In this document: piece after piece, positions 43,048-51,900 of the stretch | Layout: the number at the start of each line of letters is the position of its first letter | Numbering within the stretch: the stretch's first letter is position 1 | Origin: Aliivibrio finisterrensis_A | Lineage (GTDB): Bacteria > Pseudomonadota > Gammaproteobacteria > Enterobacterales > Vibrionaceae | Assembly (NCBI RefSeq): GCF_004167675.1 | Contig: NZ_SEZQ01000001.1 | Reading direction: 5' to 3' (one strand) | Length of the DNA stretch: 64,000 nucleotides | Notes under the pieces: model-generated | The model's database searches: none | What the model was told of the DNA's origin: nothing | The model's input: only the letters and a program-made list of their open reading frames with translations | Made by a program: the position numbers and the translations under genes

Positions 43048-43995
43048 ATGAAAAAGACTCTAGTAGCATTATCAGTTCTAGCAGCAAGTTCAGCTCAAGC
43101 TGGTATCGAATTATACAATCAGAACGATGTTACAGTTAGCATGGGTGGCGATATTGAAGTTGTATATAAGCAAGGTAAAGCTGATGGTGCCGAGCTGACT
43201 CAAGAAATTCAAGATGCTGATGTTAGCTTTGATGTGCGTTATGCGATTAATGATGAACTACAATTTGGTGGTTTTTGGCAAATAAATGATGTTGCAATGG
43301 ATAAAAATGGAGAAAATGCCGGTGACGTATATGTTGCTCTTTATTCTGATACGGTAGGTTCTTTTAAAGTAGGTCGTTTATGTACTGTTCTTGATGACGC
43401 TGGTATTGGTTCGGATTACCAGTTTGGTATTACTACATTCTTCCAAGGTGAAGATATGTACTGTGCTGATGAAGTTGTTCGTTGGGATATTGATAAGGAA
43501 AACTTTTACGCAGCAGCAGCAATTGCTCAAGACAAAAATGGCAATACAGGTCTAAATAATGACTCTACATATTTTGATGGTAAGGTTGGTTACCGTGTAG
43601 CTGATTTTGATTTTACAGCTCTTGTTGGCTTAGGCGAAGTTGGTGGTGATGTAGTTAGTAGCACAAAGCATGATGAAACGCTATGGTCTGTTCAGGCACG
43701 TTATAATGGTGTAGAGAATTTAGGGTTAGCTGCTGCATATTACTCTATGGATAATGATACAGATACAACGAATACTATGGCTCTTTCTGCAACATATCAG
43801 CTTGACCTTGTTGCTTTAGCTGCTGGTTATAGTTTATCTACTCATGATGATGACGCAATCGATGATCTTAACACATGGTATGTAAACGCAGGTTATGCTG
43901 TTGCGCCAAATACAACAGCATATGTTGAAGTTGGTGGTGATGATGTAGATAATAATCAAACAGGTTTTGCTATCGGTGTTAAAGCTGCATTTTAA
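43048..43995 (+). CDS. OmpU-type outer-membrane porin 1
   Basis: The 315-residue porin has a signal peptide ending SAQA, then the mature GIELYNQNDVTVSMGGDIEV start typical of the Gram-negative porin family, repeated amphipathic strands, and a C-terminal Phe (IGVKAAF) for Bam recognition. It forms a trimeric diffusion channel. It has an unusual CTVLDD and YCADE pair of Cys residues. AAAGG is the ribosome site. The leader and promoter are shared with the second porin, suggesting gene duplication or common control. Confidence 0.88.
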   Translation: MKKTLVALSVLAASSAQAGIELYNQNDVTVSMGGDIEVVYKQGKADGAELTQEIQDADVSFDVRYAINDELQFGGFWQINDVAMDKNGENAGDVYVALYSDTVGSFKVGRLCTVLDDAGIGSDYQFGITTFFQGEDMYCADEVVRWDIDKENFYAAAAIAQDKNGNTGLNNDSTYFDGKVGYRVADFDFTALVGLGEVGGDVVSSTKHDETLWSVQARYNGVENLGLAAAYYSMDNDTDTTNTMALSATYQLDLVALAAGYSLSTHDDDAIDDLNTWYVNAGYAVAPNTTAYVEVGGDDVDNNQTGFAIGVKAAF

Positions 43996-44020
43996 TCTTA
44001 GCTAATTAAGATATACTTTG

Positions 44021-44047
44021 AACCACTCTTTCTAGGGTGGTTTTTTT
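44021..44047 (+). terminator. Terminator of porin 1
   Basis: ACCACTCT pairs with AGGGTGGT (one G-U) and is followed by seven T. It lies about 25 bases after the porin stop and just before the DUF2057 ribosome site. Confidence 0.85.
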
Positions 44048-44071
44048 ATGGATAAAATAATTGGAGCTTAT

Positions 44072-44692
44072 ATGAAAATAAAATTAGTACTTTTAAGCTT
44101 AGTGCTTGCGTCTTCTACTCAAGCAGCAACGCTGACTCCAAAAAAAGGAGTAGAGATCTTATTTGTTAACGGAGTTAAAACCGAAGAAAAACGTGAAACT
44201 ATGAAAGTTGATGCAATTAATACGCAGTTAGTACTGCGTTATAGTCAGAAAGTAGGGAATGGCAATTCAGCTAAAATTTTTGATTCCGCACCATTTATAT
44301 TATCGCTCGATATCCCTGAATCAGATTTAGTTATTAAAGCTCCAAGAGTCCATAGTTATGAACAAGCGAAAAAGAAATTTAAAACTCAACCTGAATGGGA
44401 AATTACTAATTCTAATGATGATAAGATGTCGTATCAGCAAGAGAAGCTAAAGCCAGCTGAAGGTTTTATGCCATATTATGATCTTGAAACTATGCTTCAA
44501 AAATATAATAAAGAAAAAGGCATTGTTTTTGGTTCTGCTGCAACATTAGTAGCAAGTGCAGAAACAATAGAAAGTAATCAAAACACAGTAAATAATAAGG
44601 TTTCAAACCTTGAACAGCTTCAAGCGTGGTACACAAAAGCATCTAAGGAAGAGCGTAAGGCCTTCCAAAAATGGATCATTGATCACAATTAA
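44072..44692 (+). CDS. DUF2057 (UPF0319) periplasmic protein
   Basis: The 206-residue protein has a signal peptide (KLVLLSLVLASSTQA) and the UPF0319 pattern: a GVEILFVNG strand, QLVLRYSQKV, FDSAPFILSLDIPESDLVI and the C-terminal LEQLQAWYTKASKEERKAF, as in E. coli YccT. YccT has been linked to control of curli assembly; whether that holds here is not known. ATG 44072 is chosen because GGAG precedes it by five bases; the ATG at 44048 would sit beside the terminator. Confidence 0.85.
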   Translation: MKIKLVLLSLVLASSTQAATLTPKKGVEILFVNGVKTEEKRETMKVDAINTQLVLRYSQKVGNGNSAKIFDSAPFILSLDIPESDLVIKAPRVHSYEQAKKKFKTQPEWEITNSNDDKMSYQQEKLKPAEGFMPYYDLETMLQKYNKEKGIVFGSAATLVASAETIESNQNTVNNKVSNLEQLQAWYTKASKEERKAFQKWIIDHN

Positions 44693-44724
44693 TTTTTAGC
44701 CTTTCTTATAATACCTGTCTTTTA

Positions 44725-44769
44725 ATTCCGCTATTTGAAAAAAAATTAGCGGAATAAGCACTTTTTTTT
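44725..44769 (+). terminator. Terminator of the DUF2057 gene
   Basis: ATTCCGCTA pairs with TAGCGGAAT over an A-rich loop; eight T follow six bases after the stem. Confidence 0.7.
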
Positions 44770-45024
44770 ACCTTGCATCTTTTCTCTATTTCTATTTATA
44801 AATGTTAAAAACCAACCCTGGTTAGTTATTGTTCATTTAGCTTTATTTATACTTTATGTTTATTTGTTATAAGTACTTAGCTCAATTGATTGTGTTTTTG
44901 CTTATGTGAATATTTATGTAAATTTATGTTTTTCAGTTTGAGCTCGATCACGCTTTTATGTTTTCATTTATAACTTGCTGTATTTCATCTCTTTATTGTT
45001 TTTTACTTTCCTTGACTTTGCGCG

Positions 45025-45053
45025 TTGACACAATGAGGAATCTTTAGCAAAGT
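45025..45053 (+). promoter_or_regulatory. Promoter of porin 2
   Basis: TTGACA at 45025-45030 and CAAAGT at 45048-45053 with a 17-base spacer repeat the layout at porin 1. The transcript leader is about 115 bases. Confidence 0.75.
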
Positions 45054-45126
45054 AGCGTCCAGAAACAGAGACGCTAACAAGTCGCACATTAGATGCAGCT
45101 GTAGCGTTTCTAAAATAAAGGGAACC

Positions 45127-45141
45127 GGAAATCGGATTTCC
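45127..45141 (+). promoter_or_regulatory. Leader hairpin of porin 2
   Basis: The same GGAAATCGGATTTCC hairpin as in porin 1, with GGAACC before it and AAATCTTT after it conserved, and the same AAAAGGCAGTGGA ribosome region. Confidence 0.65.
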
Positions 45142-45173
45142 AAATCTTTCTAAGAAAAGGCAGTGGACTTATT

Positions 45174-46232
45174 ATGAAAAAGACTCTTTTAGCACTTGCA
45201 ATCGCAAGTATCTCAGCATCAGCATTTGCTGTTGATACAAGCAGCCAAAACAGTAAAAATGATGCAATGTTTGCATTTGACCCAATGCACAAAGACCAGT
45301 TCTCTGTATCTGGTTCTGTGGGTGTTGGTGGTTACTACGACACAGGTTCTAAAGCATTTTATGATGATTGGGCTACTGGCCTAACTCTAGCAGTTAACTA
45401 CCGTAACAACCGTATCGTTGGTTACTTTGAAACTGACCTTATGCTTCAATACACAACTGATAATAAAACTTCTCCGATTCTTAAGAATGGCTCTGAGTTT
45501 GCAACTAATGTTGATAAAGCATGGTTAGGTTTTGATACTGGTGTTGGTATCGCATCTTTCGCATGGGCTAATGATACAGCTCTTGATGCTGTTGATGGCG
45601 CAGGTGATAATACTTATGAGTTTGGTGCTTCTGCTGGTGATGCATCTGACGCATTCAATGTAGTTAAATTCCAAGGTTCTACAAGTGGCTTTGCATACGG
45701 CGTATCTTACTTTGAAACTGATGATACACATGTAGATGCTGAAAAAGGTGTGAATGGTTACGTTGGTATCGAACAAGAAATCTTCAATGTATATGCTGGT
45801 TACGAATTACGTGATGAAGCTACTCGTACTTTAAGAAAACTTCCAAACGGTGCTAAGATTGAAGCTGTTGATGCTGATTACCAAGTAATGACGGTTACAG
45901 GTAATGTTAAATTAGGTGAAGTAAAACTTGGTGCTAACTTCTGGATTGAAGACACAAGTGGTAAAAAACTAGATAAAACAAATACTGGTTACTACCTATC
46001 AGCAGGTTATGCAGTAACTGAAGATCTTACTTTAGCTGCTGGTTATGCTGCAAATACTGATGAAGTAACAGGCATGAAAGATTTAGACCAGTCTTTCATG
46101 AACGTTGCAGCTATGTACACACTAGCTAAAAACATGGACATGGGTATCGATATTAAGCAAGAGCTTGATACTGGTGATAAAGCAGTAGACGAAGAAACTC
46201 ACGTATTCGCAGCTGCGTACTACTACTTCTAA
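45174..46232 (+). CDS. Outer-membrane porin 2
   Basis: The 352-residue porin has a signal peptide ending SAFA and a mature beta-barrel of alternating strands (FSVSGSVGVGGYYDTGS, GLTLAVNYRNNRIVGYFETDL, GYELRDEATR) that ends in AAAYYYF, with the terminal Phe needed for assembly. Its body differs from porin 1, although promoter, leader and the first residues (MKKTL) are alike. It is likely highly expressed given its regular codon use. The channel's specificity is unknown. Confidence 0.85.
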   Translation: MKKTLLALAIASISASAFAVDTSSQNSKNDAMFAFDPMHKDQFSVSGSVGVGGYYDTGSKAFYDDWATGLTLAVNYRNNRIVGYFETDLMLQYTTDNKTSPILKNGSEFATNVDKAWLGFDTGVGIASFAWANDTALDAVDGAGDNTYEFGASAGDASDAFNVVKFQGSTSGFAYGVSYFETDDTHVDAEKGVNGYVGIEQEIFNVYAGYELRDEATRTLRKLPNGAKIEAVDADYQVMTVTGNVKLGEVKLGANFWIEDTSGKKLDKTNTGYYLSAGYAVTEDLTLAAGYAANTDEVTGMKDLDQSFMNVAAMYTLAKNMDMGIDIKQELDTGDKAVDEETHVFAAAYYYF

Positions 46233-46262
46233 TCTCTTGATTTAAAGTAAACTGAATTATTA

Positions 46263-46290
46263 AGCCAGTCATTACGACTGGCTTTTTTTT
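46263..46290 (+). terminator. Terminator of porin 2
   Basis: AGCCAGTC and GACTGGCT form an eight-base stem with a five-base loop, followed by eight T. Confidence 0.92.
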
Positions 46291-46452
46291 CGTCTGTATA
46301 AAAGTAAGTTAGTCAGGAGAATAATTAAGCTTTTCATGGCATTAAAATTTTCTTTAAAAAATATGATCTTTTTTGTTGAAATAAAACCACAGTTTGATAA
46401 TGTGTTTACAAGGTTAAAAACAAAATCAATTTGTTACTAAAGGTTTATAATT

Positions 46453-46500
46453 ATGCGTATTCAAGGTCTGAACATTCATCATCACCATCATCCTGAGTAG
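46453..46500 (+). CDS. hisL: his operon leader peptide
   Basis: A 15-codon frame encodes MRIQGLNIHHHHHPE with five His codons in a row, then TAG. Stalling of the ribosome at these codons when charged His-tRNA is scarce controls the attenuator that follows. It lies about 170 bases before hisG. The frame is far too short for routine gene finding, but the His run and the downstream terminator make the call firm. Confidence 0.93.
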   Translation: MRIQGLNIHHHHHPE

Positions 46501-46522
46501 TCTTTCGGGAGGATATGCATAT

Positions 46523-46599
46523 CCGGGAAGGCAATTAGAATTTCCTTCCGGTGAATACAATTTCAAACCCTCGGAAGGTAAATCTTCTGAGGGTTTTTT
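46523..46599 (+). promoter_or_regulatory. his attenuator: competing hairpins and terminator
   Basis: A hairpin GGAAGG (46526-46531) with CCTTCC (46544-46549) can form in the middle. The terminator stem is AACCCTC-G-GAAG (46566-46577) with CTTC-T-GAGGGTT (46584-46595), followed by six T. The CTTCC at 46545 region can pair alternatively with the GGAAG of the terminator stem, giving the switch. Confidence 0.88.
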
Positions 46600-46671
46600 C
46601 GTTTTATGACCAAAATTAAGTAACAAATAACTACCACAAAATTAGAATTACATTTTTACAAGGAAGAAATT

Positions 46672-47568
46672 ATGTCATCACAACGTTTACGTATTGCGAT
46701 TCAAAAGAAAGGTCGTTTATCTAAAGAGTGCCAAGAGTTATTTAAACGCTGTGGCATGAAATTTAACATCTCGGGTGAGCGCTTGGTTGTTCATTCTGAA
46801 AATATGCCAATTGATTTATTGTTAGTTCGTGATGATGATATTCCAAGCTTAATCATGGATGGTGTGGTCGATTTAGGTGTGATTGGTGAAAACGAGCTTG
46901 AAGAAGTACGTTTAGAGCGTAAAGCGCTGGGTGAGCCTTCAGCATTTACAGCTCTACGTCGTTTAGATTTTGGTGGTTGTCGTCTATCTATCGCTATCGA
47001 TAAAGATGAAACGTACAACGGCCCACAAGATCTCGCTGGTAAGCGTATTGCAACGACTTACCCTCGACTGCTTAAAAGCTACATGGACGAACAAGGCATT
47101 CCATTCTCTACCTGTATTCTGAACGGCTCTGTTGAAGTTGCTCCACGCGCAGGTCTTTCTGATGCGATTGCTGATTTAGTTTCAACTGGCGCAACGCTAG
47201 AAGCCAATGGCTTAAAAGAAGCAGAAGTTATTTTCCGCTCTAAAGCAACCCTAATTCAACGTCAAGGTGAGTTCGATACGGATAAAGCCGCGCTAATCGA
47301 AAAGCTACTGACACGCATGCAAGGCTGCATTCAAGCCAAAGAATCTAAGTACATCATGCTACACGCGCCAACAGATAAATTAGAAGCGATTAAATCACTA
47401 CTTCCGGGAGCAGAAGATCCAACAGTACTTCCTCTATCAAGTGATGGTGCAAAAGTAGCGGTTCACCTAGTAAGTACTGAAAATCTATTCTGGGAAACAA
47501 TGGAACAGCTAAAAGCACTGGGTGCGAGTTCTATTCTTGTATTGCCAATTGAGAAGATGATGGAGTAA
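46672..47568 (+). CDS. hisG: ATP phosphoribosyltransferase
   Basis: The 298-residue enzyme joins ATP and PRPP in the first step of histidine synthesis. Long-form HisG features are present: LRIAIQKKGRLSKECQELF, the DLGVIGENELEE segment, ATTYPRLLKSY, and the PRPP loop region GSVEVAPRAGLSDAIADLVSTGATL (residues about 150-175), plus the C-terminal His-sensing domain. AAGGAAG precedes the ATG. It is the first structural gene after the attenuator. Confidence 0.97.
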   Translation: MSSQRLRIAIQKKGRLSKECQELFKRCGMKFNISGERLVVHSENMPIDLLLVRDDDIPSLIMDGVVDLGVIGENELEEVRLERKALGEPSAFTALRRLDFGGCRLSIAIDKDETYNGPQDLAGKRIATTYPRLLKSYMDEQGIPFSTCILNGSVEVAPRAGLSDAIADLVSTGATLEANGLKEAEVIFRSKATLIQRQGEFDTDKAALIEKLLTRMQGCIQAKESKYIMLHAPTDKLEAIKSLLPGAEDPTVLPLSSDGAKVAVHLVSTENLFWETMEQLKALGASSILVLPIEKMME

Positions 47569-47573
47569 CCATT

Positions 47574-48890
47574 ATGAAAACTCTAGTTTGGCAATCACTC
47601 AGTGACTCACAACAAAATACAGTACTACAACGCCCTGCGATTACTGAGGGGGCAAATATTACTGCTGCGGTAACCAATGTCATTAATACGGTTAAACAAG
47701 AGGGCGATGCAGGCGTATTGGCCTTAACCGAAAAGTTTGATGGTGTAAAACCTGATTCGATTCGAGTCTCTAAATCAGAGATTGATGCGGCAAGTGAACG
47801 TTTATCTGAAGAGATGAAAGCGGCGCTACAACAAGCGTATAGTAATATCTCTAAGTTTCACAAAGCACAAAAGCCACAACCAATAAAAGTAGAAACTCAA
47901 CCGGGCGTGGTGTGTGAACAAATCACCATGCCGATCAATAAAGTGGGTCTTTATATCCCTGGCGGCAGTGCGCCATTACCATCAACGGTATTAATGTTAG
48001 GCATCCCTGCACAAATTGCCGGATGCCAAAAAGTGGTATTGTGTTCACCTCCGCCAATCGCCGATGAAATTTTGTATGTCGCTAAACTGTGTAAGATTGA
48101 TGAGGTGTACAACATTGGTGGTGCACAAGCGGTTGCGGCCATGGCGTATGGTACAAAATCAGTGTCTAAAGTCGATAAGATTTTTGGCCCAGGTAACGCA
48201 TACGTAACGGAAGCTAAGCGTCAGGTATCCAATGATTTTCGTGGTGCTGCGATAGATATGCCAGCTGGCCCATCAGAGGTTTTGGTTATTGCCGATGAAA
48301 CTGCTGATCCTGATTTCATTGCTGCTGATCTCTTAAGTCAAGCTGAGCACGGACCTGATTCACAAGTTGTATTAGTGACTCCATCTCCGATCATTGCAGA
48401 TCAAGTTGCAGATGCAATAGAGCGACAATTGAAAGCGCTGACTCGTTCAGATATTGCTCGTCAAGCACTTGCTTCTAGTTTGTTAATTATTGCTGATTCA
48501 CTAACTCAATGTGTTTCAATCTCAAACTTTTATGGTCCTGAGCACTTAATTGTTCAAACCAAAAATCCTCGTGAATTATTGCCATTGCTAGATAATGCAG
48601 GTTCTATTTTCTTAGGAGATTATTCTCCAGAATCAGCTGGGGATTACGCATCAGGGACCAACCATGTATTGCCTACTTACGGCTATACGAGAACCTATTC
48701 AAGCTTAGGTCTTGCGGATTTCTCTAAACGTATGACAGTGCAAGAATTAACAGCAGATGGTTTAAAAGGGTTAGCCTCAACGGTAGTAACAATGGCAGAT
48801 GCAGAAGGACTTGATGCTCACAAACGAGCGGTTACAATCAGAATTGAAAAATTAGCTAAATTAGAAGCCAATCAGCAAGAAGCAAATTAA
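47574..48890 (+). CDS. hisD: Histidinol dehydrogenase
   Basis: The 438-residue zinc enzyme oxidises histidinol to histidine in the last two steps. Marks: GLYIPGGSAPLPSTVLMLGIPA, NIGGAQAVAAMAYGT, GPGNAYVTEAKRQV, DMPAGPSEVLVIAD, AEHGPDSQ and GTNHVLPT. It starts five bases after hisG. Confidence 0.98.
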   Translation: MKTLVWQSLSDSQQNTVLQRPAITEGANITAAVTNVINTVKQEGDAGVLALTEKFDGVKPDSIRVSKSEIDAASERLSEEMKAALQQAYSNISKFHKAQKPQPIKVETQPGVVCEQITMPINKVGLYIPGGSAPLPSTVLMLGIPAQIAGCQKVVLCSPPPIADEILYVAKLCKIDEVYNIGGAQAVAAMAYGTKSVSKVDKIFGPGNAYVTEAKRQVSNDFRGAAIDMPAGPSEVLVIADETADPDFIAADLLSQAEHGPDSQVVLVTPSPIIADQVADAIERQLKALTRSDIARQALASSLLIIADSLTQCVSISNFYGPEHLIVQTKNPRELLPLLDNAGSIFLGDYSPESAGDYASGTNHVLPTYGYTRTYSSLGLADFSKRMTVQELTADGLKGLASTVVTMADAEGLDAHKRAVTIRIEKLAKLEANQQEAN

Positions 48891-48899
48891 TAGGAATTC

Positions 48900-49943
48900 A
48901 TGATGGAAAAGTTAGCCAGAAAACAAGTGCAAGCATTAACGCCTTATCTTTCTGCCCGCCGTATTGGTGGTACAGGAGATGTGTGGTTGAATGCCAATGA
49001 ATCTCCATTTGATAACGAATATAACGTCAACTTTTCACGTCTAAATCGTTATAGTGAATGTCAGCCTCCTGAGCTAATTAATGCCTATGCAGCTTATGCA
49101 AAAGTAGCTCCAGAGCAAGTGCTGACGTCACGTGGTGCTGATGAAGGCATTGAGCTATTAGTTCGTGCGTTCTGTGAGCCAAATGAAGATGCGATTTTAT
49201 ATTGTCCACCAACTTATGGCATGTACTCAATCAGTGCAGAAACGATTGGTGTAGAGACAAAAACGGTGCCACTTACTTCTGATTGGCAGCTAGATCTTCC
49301 AGCAATAGAAGCAAGCTTAGAAAATGTCAAAGTTGTATTTGTGTGTAGCCCAAATAACCCAACGGGCAACATCGTTAATCGTAAAGACATTCTTTCATTG
49401 CTTGAGATGACAAAAGATCGCGCCATTGTTGTTATGGATGAAGCTTACATCGATTTTTGTATGGAGAAATCGACGGTTGATCTACTGGCTGATTATCCAC
49501 ATCTTGCTATCTTACGTACGTTGTCAAAAGCCTTTGCATTAGCGGGTTTACGCTGTGGTTTTACTCTTGCGAATGAAGAGTTAATTAACGTATTACTTAA
49601 AGTGATTGCACCATACCCAGTGCCAGTTCCTGTGGCTGAAATCGCGACTCAAGCCTTATCTGAAGCCGGTTTAGCTCGCATGAAATATCAAATGCTTGAT
49701 TTAAGTGCAAACCGTGCTTATTTACACGCAGGGTTAATGGTATTGAATGGTGTCACTGTGCATGAGGGATGGGGTAACTATTTATTAGTTGAATTTCCTG
49801 ATGGCGATGCCGTATTTAAAGCCGCATGGGATCACGGCATTATTTTACGTAATTCGCCAATTAAAGATTGTGTACGTATCAGTGTGGGTAACCGCGAAGA
49901 GTGTGAGAAAACGCTTGGATTTATTCGTAACCAATTTATGTAA
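48900..49943 (+). CDS. hisC: Histidinol-phosphate aminotransferase
   Basis: The 347-residue PLP enzyme transaminates imidazole-acetol phosphate. Marks: WLNANESPFDN, CSPNNPTGN, VVMDEAYIDF and the SKAFALAGLRCG segment with the PLP lysine. Two adjacent ATG codons are possible starts; AGGAA fits the first. It lies nine bases after hisD. A spacer of 75 bases follows before hisB. Confidence 0.97.
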   Translation: MMEKLARKQVQALTPYLSARRIGGTGDVWLNANESPFDNEYNVNFSRLNRYSECQPPELINAYAAYAKVAPEQVLTSRGADEGIELLVRAFCEPNEDAILYCPPTYGMYSISAETIGVETKTVPLTSDWQLDLPAIEASLENVKVVFVCSPNNPTGNIVNRKDILSLLEMTKDRAIVVMDEAYIDFCMEKSTVDLLADYPHLAILRTLSKAFALAGLRCGFTLANEELINVLLKVIAPYPVPVPVAEIATQALSEAGLARMKYQMLDLSANRAYLHAGLMVLNGVTVHEGWGNYLLVEFPDGDAVFKAAWDHGIILRNSPIKDCVRISVGNREECEKTLGFIRNQFM

Positions 49944-50018
49944 TCAATCCTTCAAGCTTAGGAATAAGGCTTGGGGTTTATCAAGAACAAAACAAGAAAA
50001 AATTAAAAGGACGTTCCT

Positions 50019-51092
50019 GTGAGTAAACAACAAAAGATTTTATTTATCGATCGTGATGGCACCTTAATTGTTGAGCCGCCGGTGGATTTTCAAGTAGACC
50101 GTTTAGATAAGCTAAAGTTTGAACCTTTGGTTATTCCTTCTCTACTTTCTCTTCAAGATGCCGGTTACCGTTTAGTGATGGTAACTAACCAAGACGGTTT
50201 AGGTACAGATAGCTACCCACAAGATGAGTTTGATGCGCCACACAATATGATGATGGAGTTTTTTGAATCTCAAGGTGTTAAGTTTGATGATGTTCTTATC
50301 TGTCCTCACTTTGAAGAAGACAACTGCTCATGCCGCAAACCTAAACTGGGCATGGTAAAAGAGTATCTTCAAGGCGGAAAAGTGGATTTTCAACACTCGG
50401 TCGTGATTGGTGATCGCCAAACGGATCTTCAATTGGCTGAGAACATGGCGATCCGTGGTATTCAATATAACCCTGAGACAATGAATTGGCCTGCGATCTT
50501 AAAAGATCTGACCGTAAATGCACGTACTGCAGAAGTAATACGCACAACTAAAGAAACGGACATCAAAGTGTTTGTGAATTTGGATGAGCAAGGTGGAAAT
50601 GAGATCACTACAGGTCTTGGTTTCTTTGATCACATGCTTGATCAAATTGCTACGCACGGCGGCTTCCAAATGAAGATCAATGTTGAGGGTGACTTACACA
50701 TTGATGATCACCACACCATTGAAGATACAGCTCTTGCATTGGGCGAAGCGTTAAAAGAAGCCTTGGGTGATAAGCGTGGTATTGGCCGCTTTGGTTTTAG
50801 CTTACCAATGGATGAGTGTTTAGCACAATGTGCGCTGGATTTATCAGGCCGTCCATATCTGAAATTTGATGCTGAATTCAGTCGTGATCAAGTGGGGGAT
50901 TTATCAACAGAAATGGTGGTTCACTTCTTCCGCTCTCTAACTGATACTCTTGCTTGTACTCTACACCTTTCTTCTGCAGGTCATAATGATCACCACATTA
51001 TTGAAAGCCTATTTAAAGCGTTTGGTCGTACTTTACGTCAAGCGATTAAAGTGGAAGGTAATGAACTGCCAAGCTCAAAAGGCGTATTGTAG
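50019..51092 (+). CDS. hisB: Bifunctional histidinol-phosphatase / imidazoleglycerol-phosphate dehydratase
   Basis: The 357-residue fused enzyme has an N-terminal HAD phosphatase (FIDRDGT with the nucleophilic Asp, CPHFEEDNCSCRKPK zinc loop) to about residue 165 and a C-terminal dehydratase domain (GFFDHMLDQIATHGGF, HIDDHHTIEDTALALGEAL, HHIIESLFKAFGRTL) with its metal-binding His pairs. The start is GTG at 50019 with AAGGA upstream. Confidence 0.97.
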   Translation: MSKQQKILFIDRDGTLIVEPPVDFQVDRLDKLKFEPLVIPSLLSLQDAGYRLVMVTNQDGLGTDSYPQDEFDAPHNMMMEFFESQGVKFDDVLICPHFEEDNCSCRKPKLGMVKEYLQGGKVDFQHSVVIGDRQTDLQLAENMAIRGIQYNPETMNWPAILKDLTVNARTAEVIRTTKETDIKVFVNLDEQGGNEITTGLGFFDHMLDQIATHGGFQMKINVEGDLHIDDHHTIEDTALALGEALKEALGDKRGIGRFGFSLPMDECLAQCALDLSGRPYLKFDAEFSRDQVGDLSTEMVVHFFRSLTDTLACTLHLSSAGHNDHHIIESLFKAFGRTLRQAIKVEGNELPSSKGVL

Positions 51093-51100
51093 GAGTGACT

Positions 51101-51715
51101 ATGACAAAGCAAAACATCGTTATTATTGATACGGGCTGCTCTAACGTTTCATCAGTGAGATTTGCGATTGAGCGTTTGGGTTATGACGTTACGATAAGCC
51201 GTGATCCACAAGTTGTTTTAGCTGCGGATAAGTTGTTTTTACCGGGTGTTGGCACAGCAAGTGAAGCGATGAAAAACTTGGCTGAACGTGATCTTATTGA
51301 ACTGGTTAAACAAGTTGAAAAACCACTACTAGGAATCTGTCTAGGAATGCAGCTACTAGGGAAACTTTCTGAAGAGAAAGGCCAAAAAGCGGATCAAATT
51401 GTGGATTGTTTAGGTTTGTGCAACGGCGAAGTTCGTAAGCTTCAAACCGGTGATTTACCACTGCCTCACATGGGTTGGAATACGATTAAATCTGCCGAAG
51501 ATCATCCGCTGTTTAAAGACATTCCAGAGAACAGTTACTTTTACTTTGTACACAGTTTTGGCATGCAAGTGGGTGATTATACGATTGCTTCTTGTGATTA
51601 CGGACAGCCGTTTACCGCTGCGCTACAAGCGGGTAATTATTACGGAGTTCAGTTTCACCCAGAGCGCTCAAGTAAAGTGGGTTCAAAGCTTATTCAGAAC
51701 TTTTTGGAGTTGTAA
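51101..51715 (+). CDS. hisH: Imidazole glycerol phosphate synthase, glutaminase subunit
   Basis: The 204-residue class I glutamine amidotransferase supplies ammonia to HisF. Catalytic residues are in LLGICLGMQLL (Cys) and GVQFHPERSS (His, Glu). ATG at 51101 is preferred over GTG 51095 because AGGAG sits five bases before it and overlaps the hisB stop region. Confidence 0.97.
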   Translation: MTKQNIVIIDTGCSNVSSVRFAIERLGYDVTISRDPQVVLAADKLFLPGVGTASEAMKNLAERDLIELVKQVEKPLLGICLGMQLLGKLSEEKGQKADQIVDCLGLCNGEVRKLQTGDLPLPHMGWNTIKSAEDHPLFKDIPENSYFYFVHSFGMQVGDYTIASCDYGQPFTAALQAGNYYGVQFHPERSSKVGSKLIQNFLEL

Positions 51716-51820
51716 AGGGCAGGGTTCAGATCGGTCGCAAGCTCCCTTAAGGTTTCAGGGGTGGGTAGGGGTTAATCCTAATATCACAACAACTACCCTG
51801 AAACCTGCAAGCGAAGCGCC
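51716..51820. repeat. Inverted-repeat element between hisH and hisA
   Basis: A 105-base stretch has a perfect ten-base inner pair, GGTTTCAGGG (51751-51760) with CCCTGAAACC (51796-51805), and an outer pair AGGGTTCAG (51721-51729) with CTGAATCCT (51811-51819). The two halves align as imperfect inverted copies of about 40 bases. It resembles a small non-coding repeat (REP or MITE type) that inserted in the operon. No ORF is in it. Confidence 0.7.
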
Positions 51821-51900
51821 CTGAATCCTAAATCTTTTAGCAGCGATAGAATTAAAAAAGAAATAGGACTCTCCACGAGTGAGAGCTAAAAGGAATTAGA

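Noticed and set aside
45110..45292. 60-residue minus-strand ORF over the start of porin 2
   Set aside because: It is a shadow of the conserved porin leader and signal peptide, with no ribosome site of its own.
46426..46626. 66-residue minus-strand ORF at the his leader
   Set aside because: It is antisense to the attenuator hairpins; its apparent repeats (LPSEGLKLYSPEG) reflect the RNA stems.
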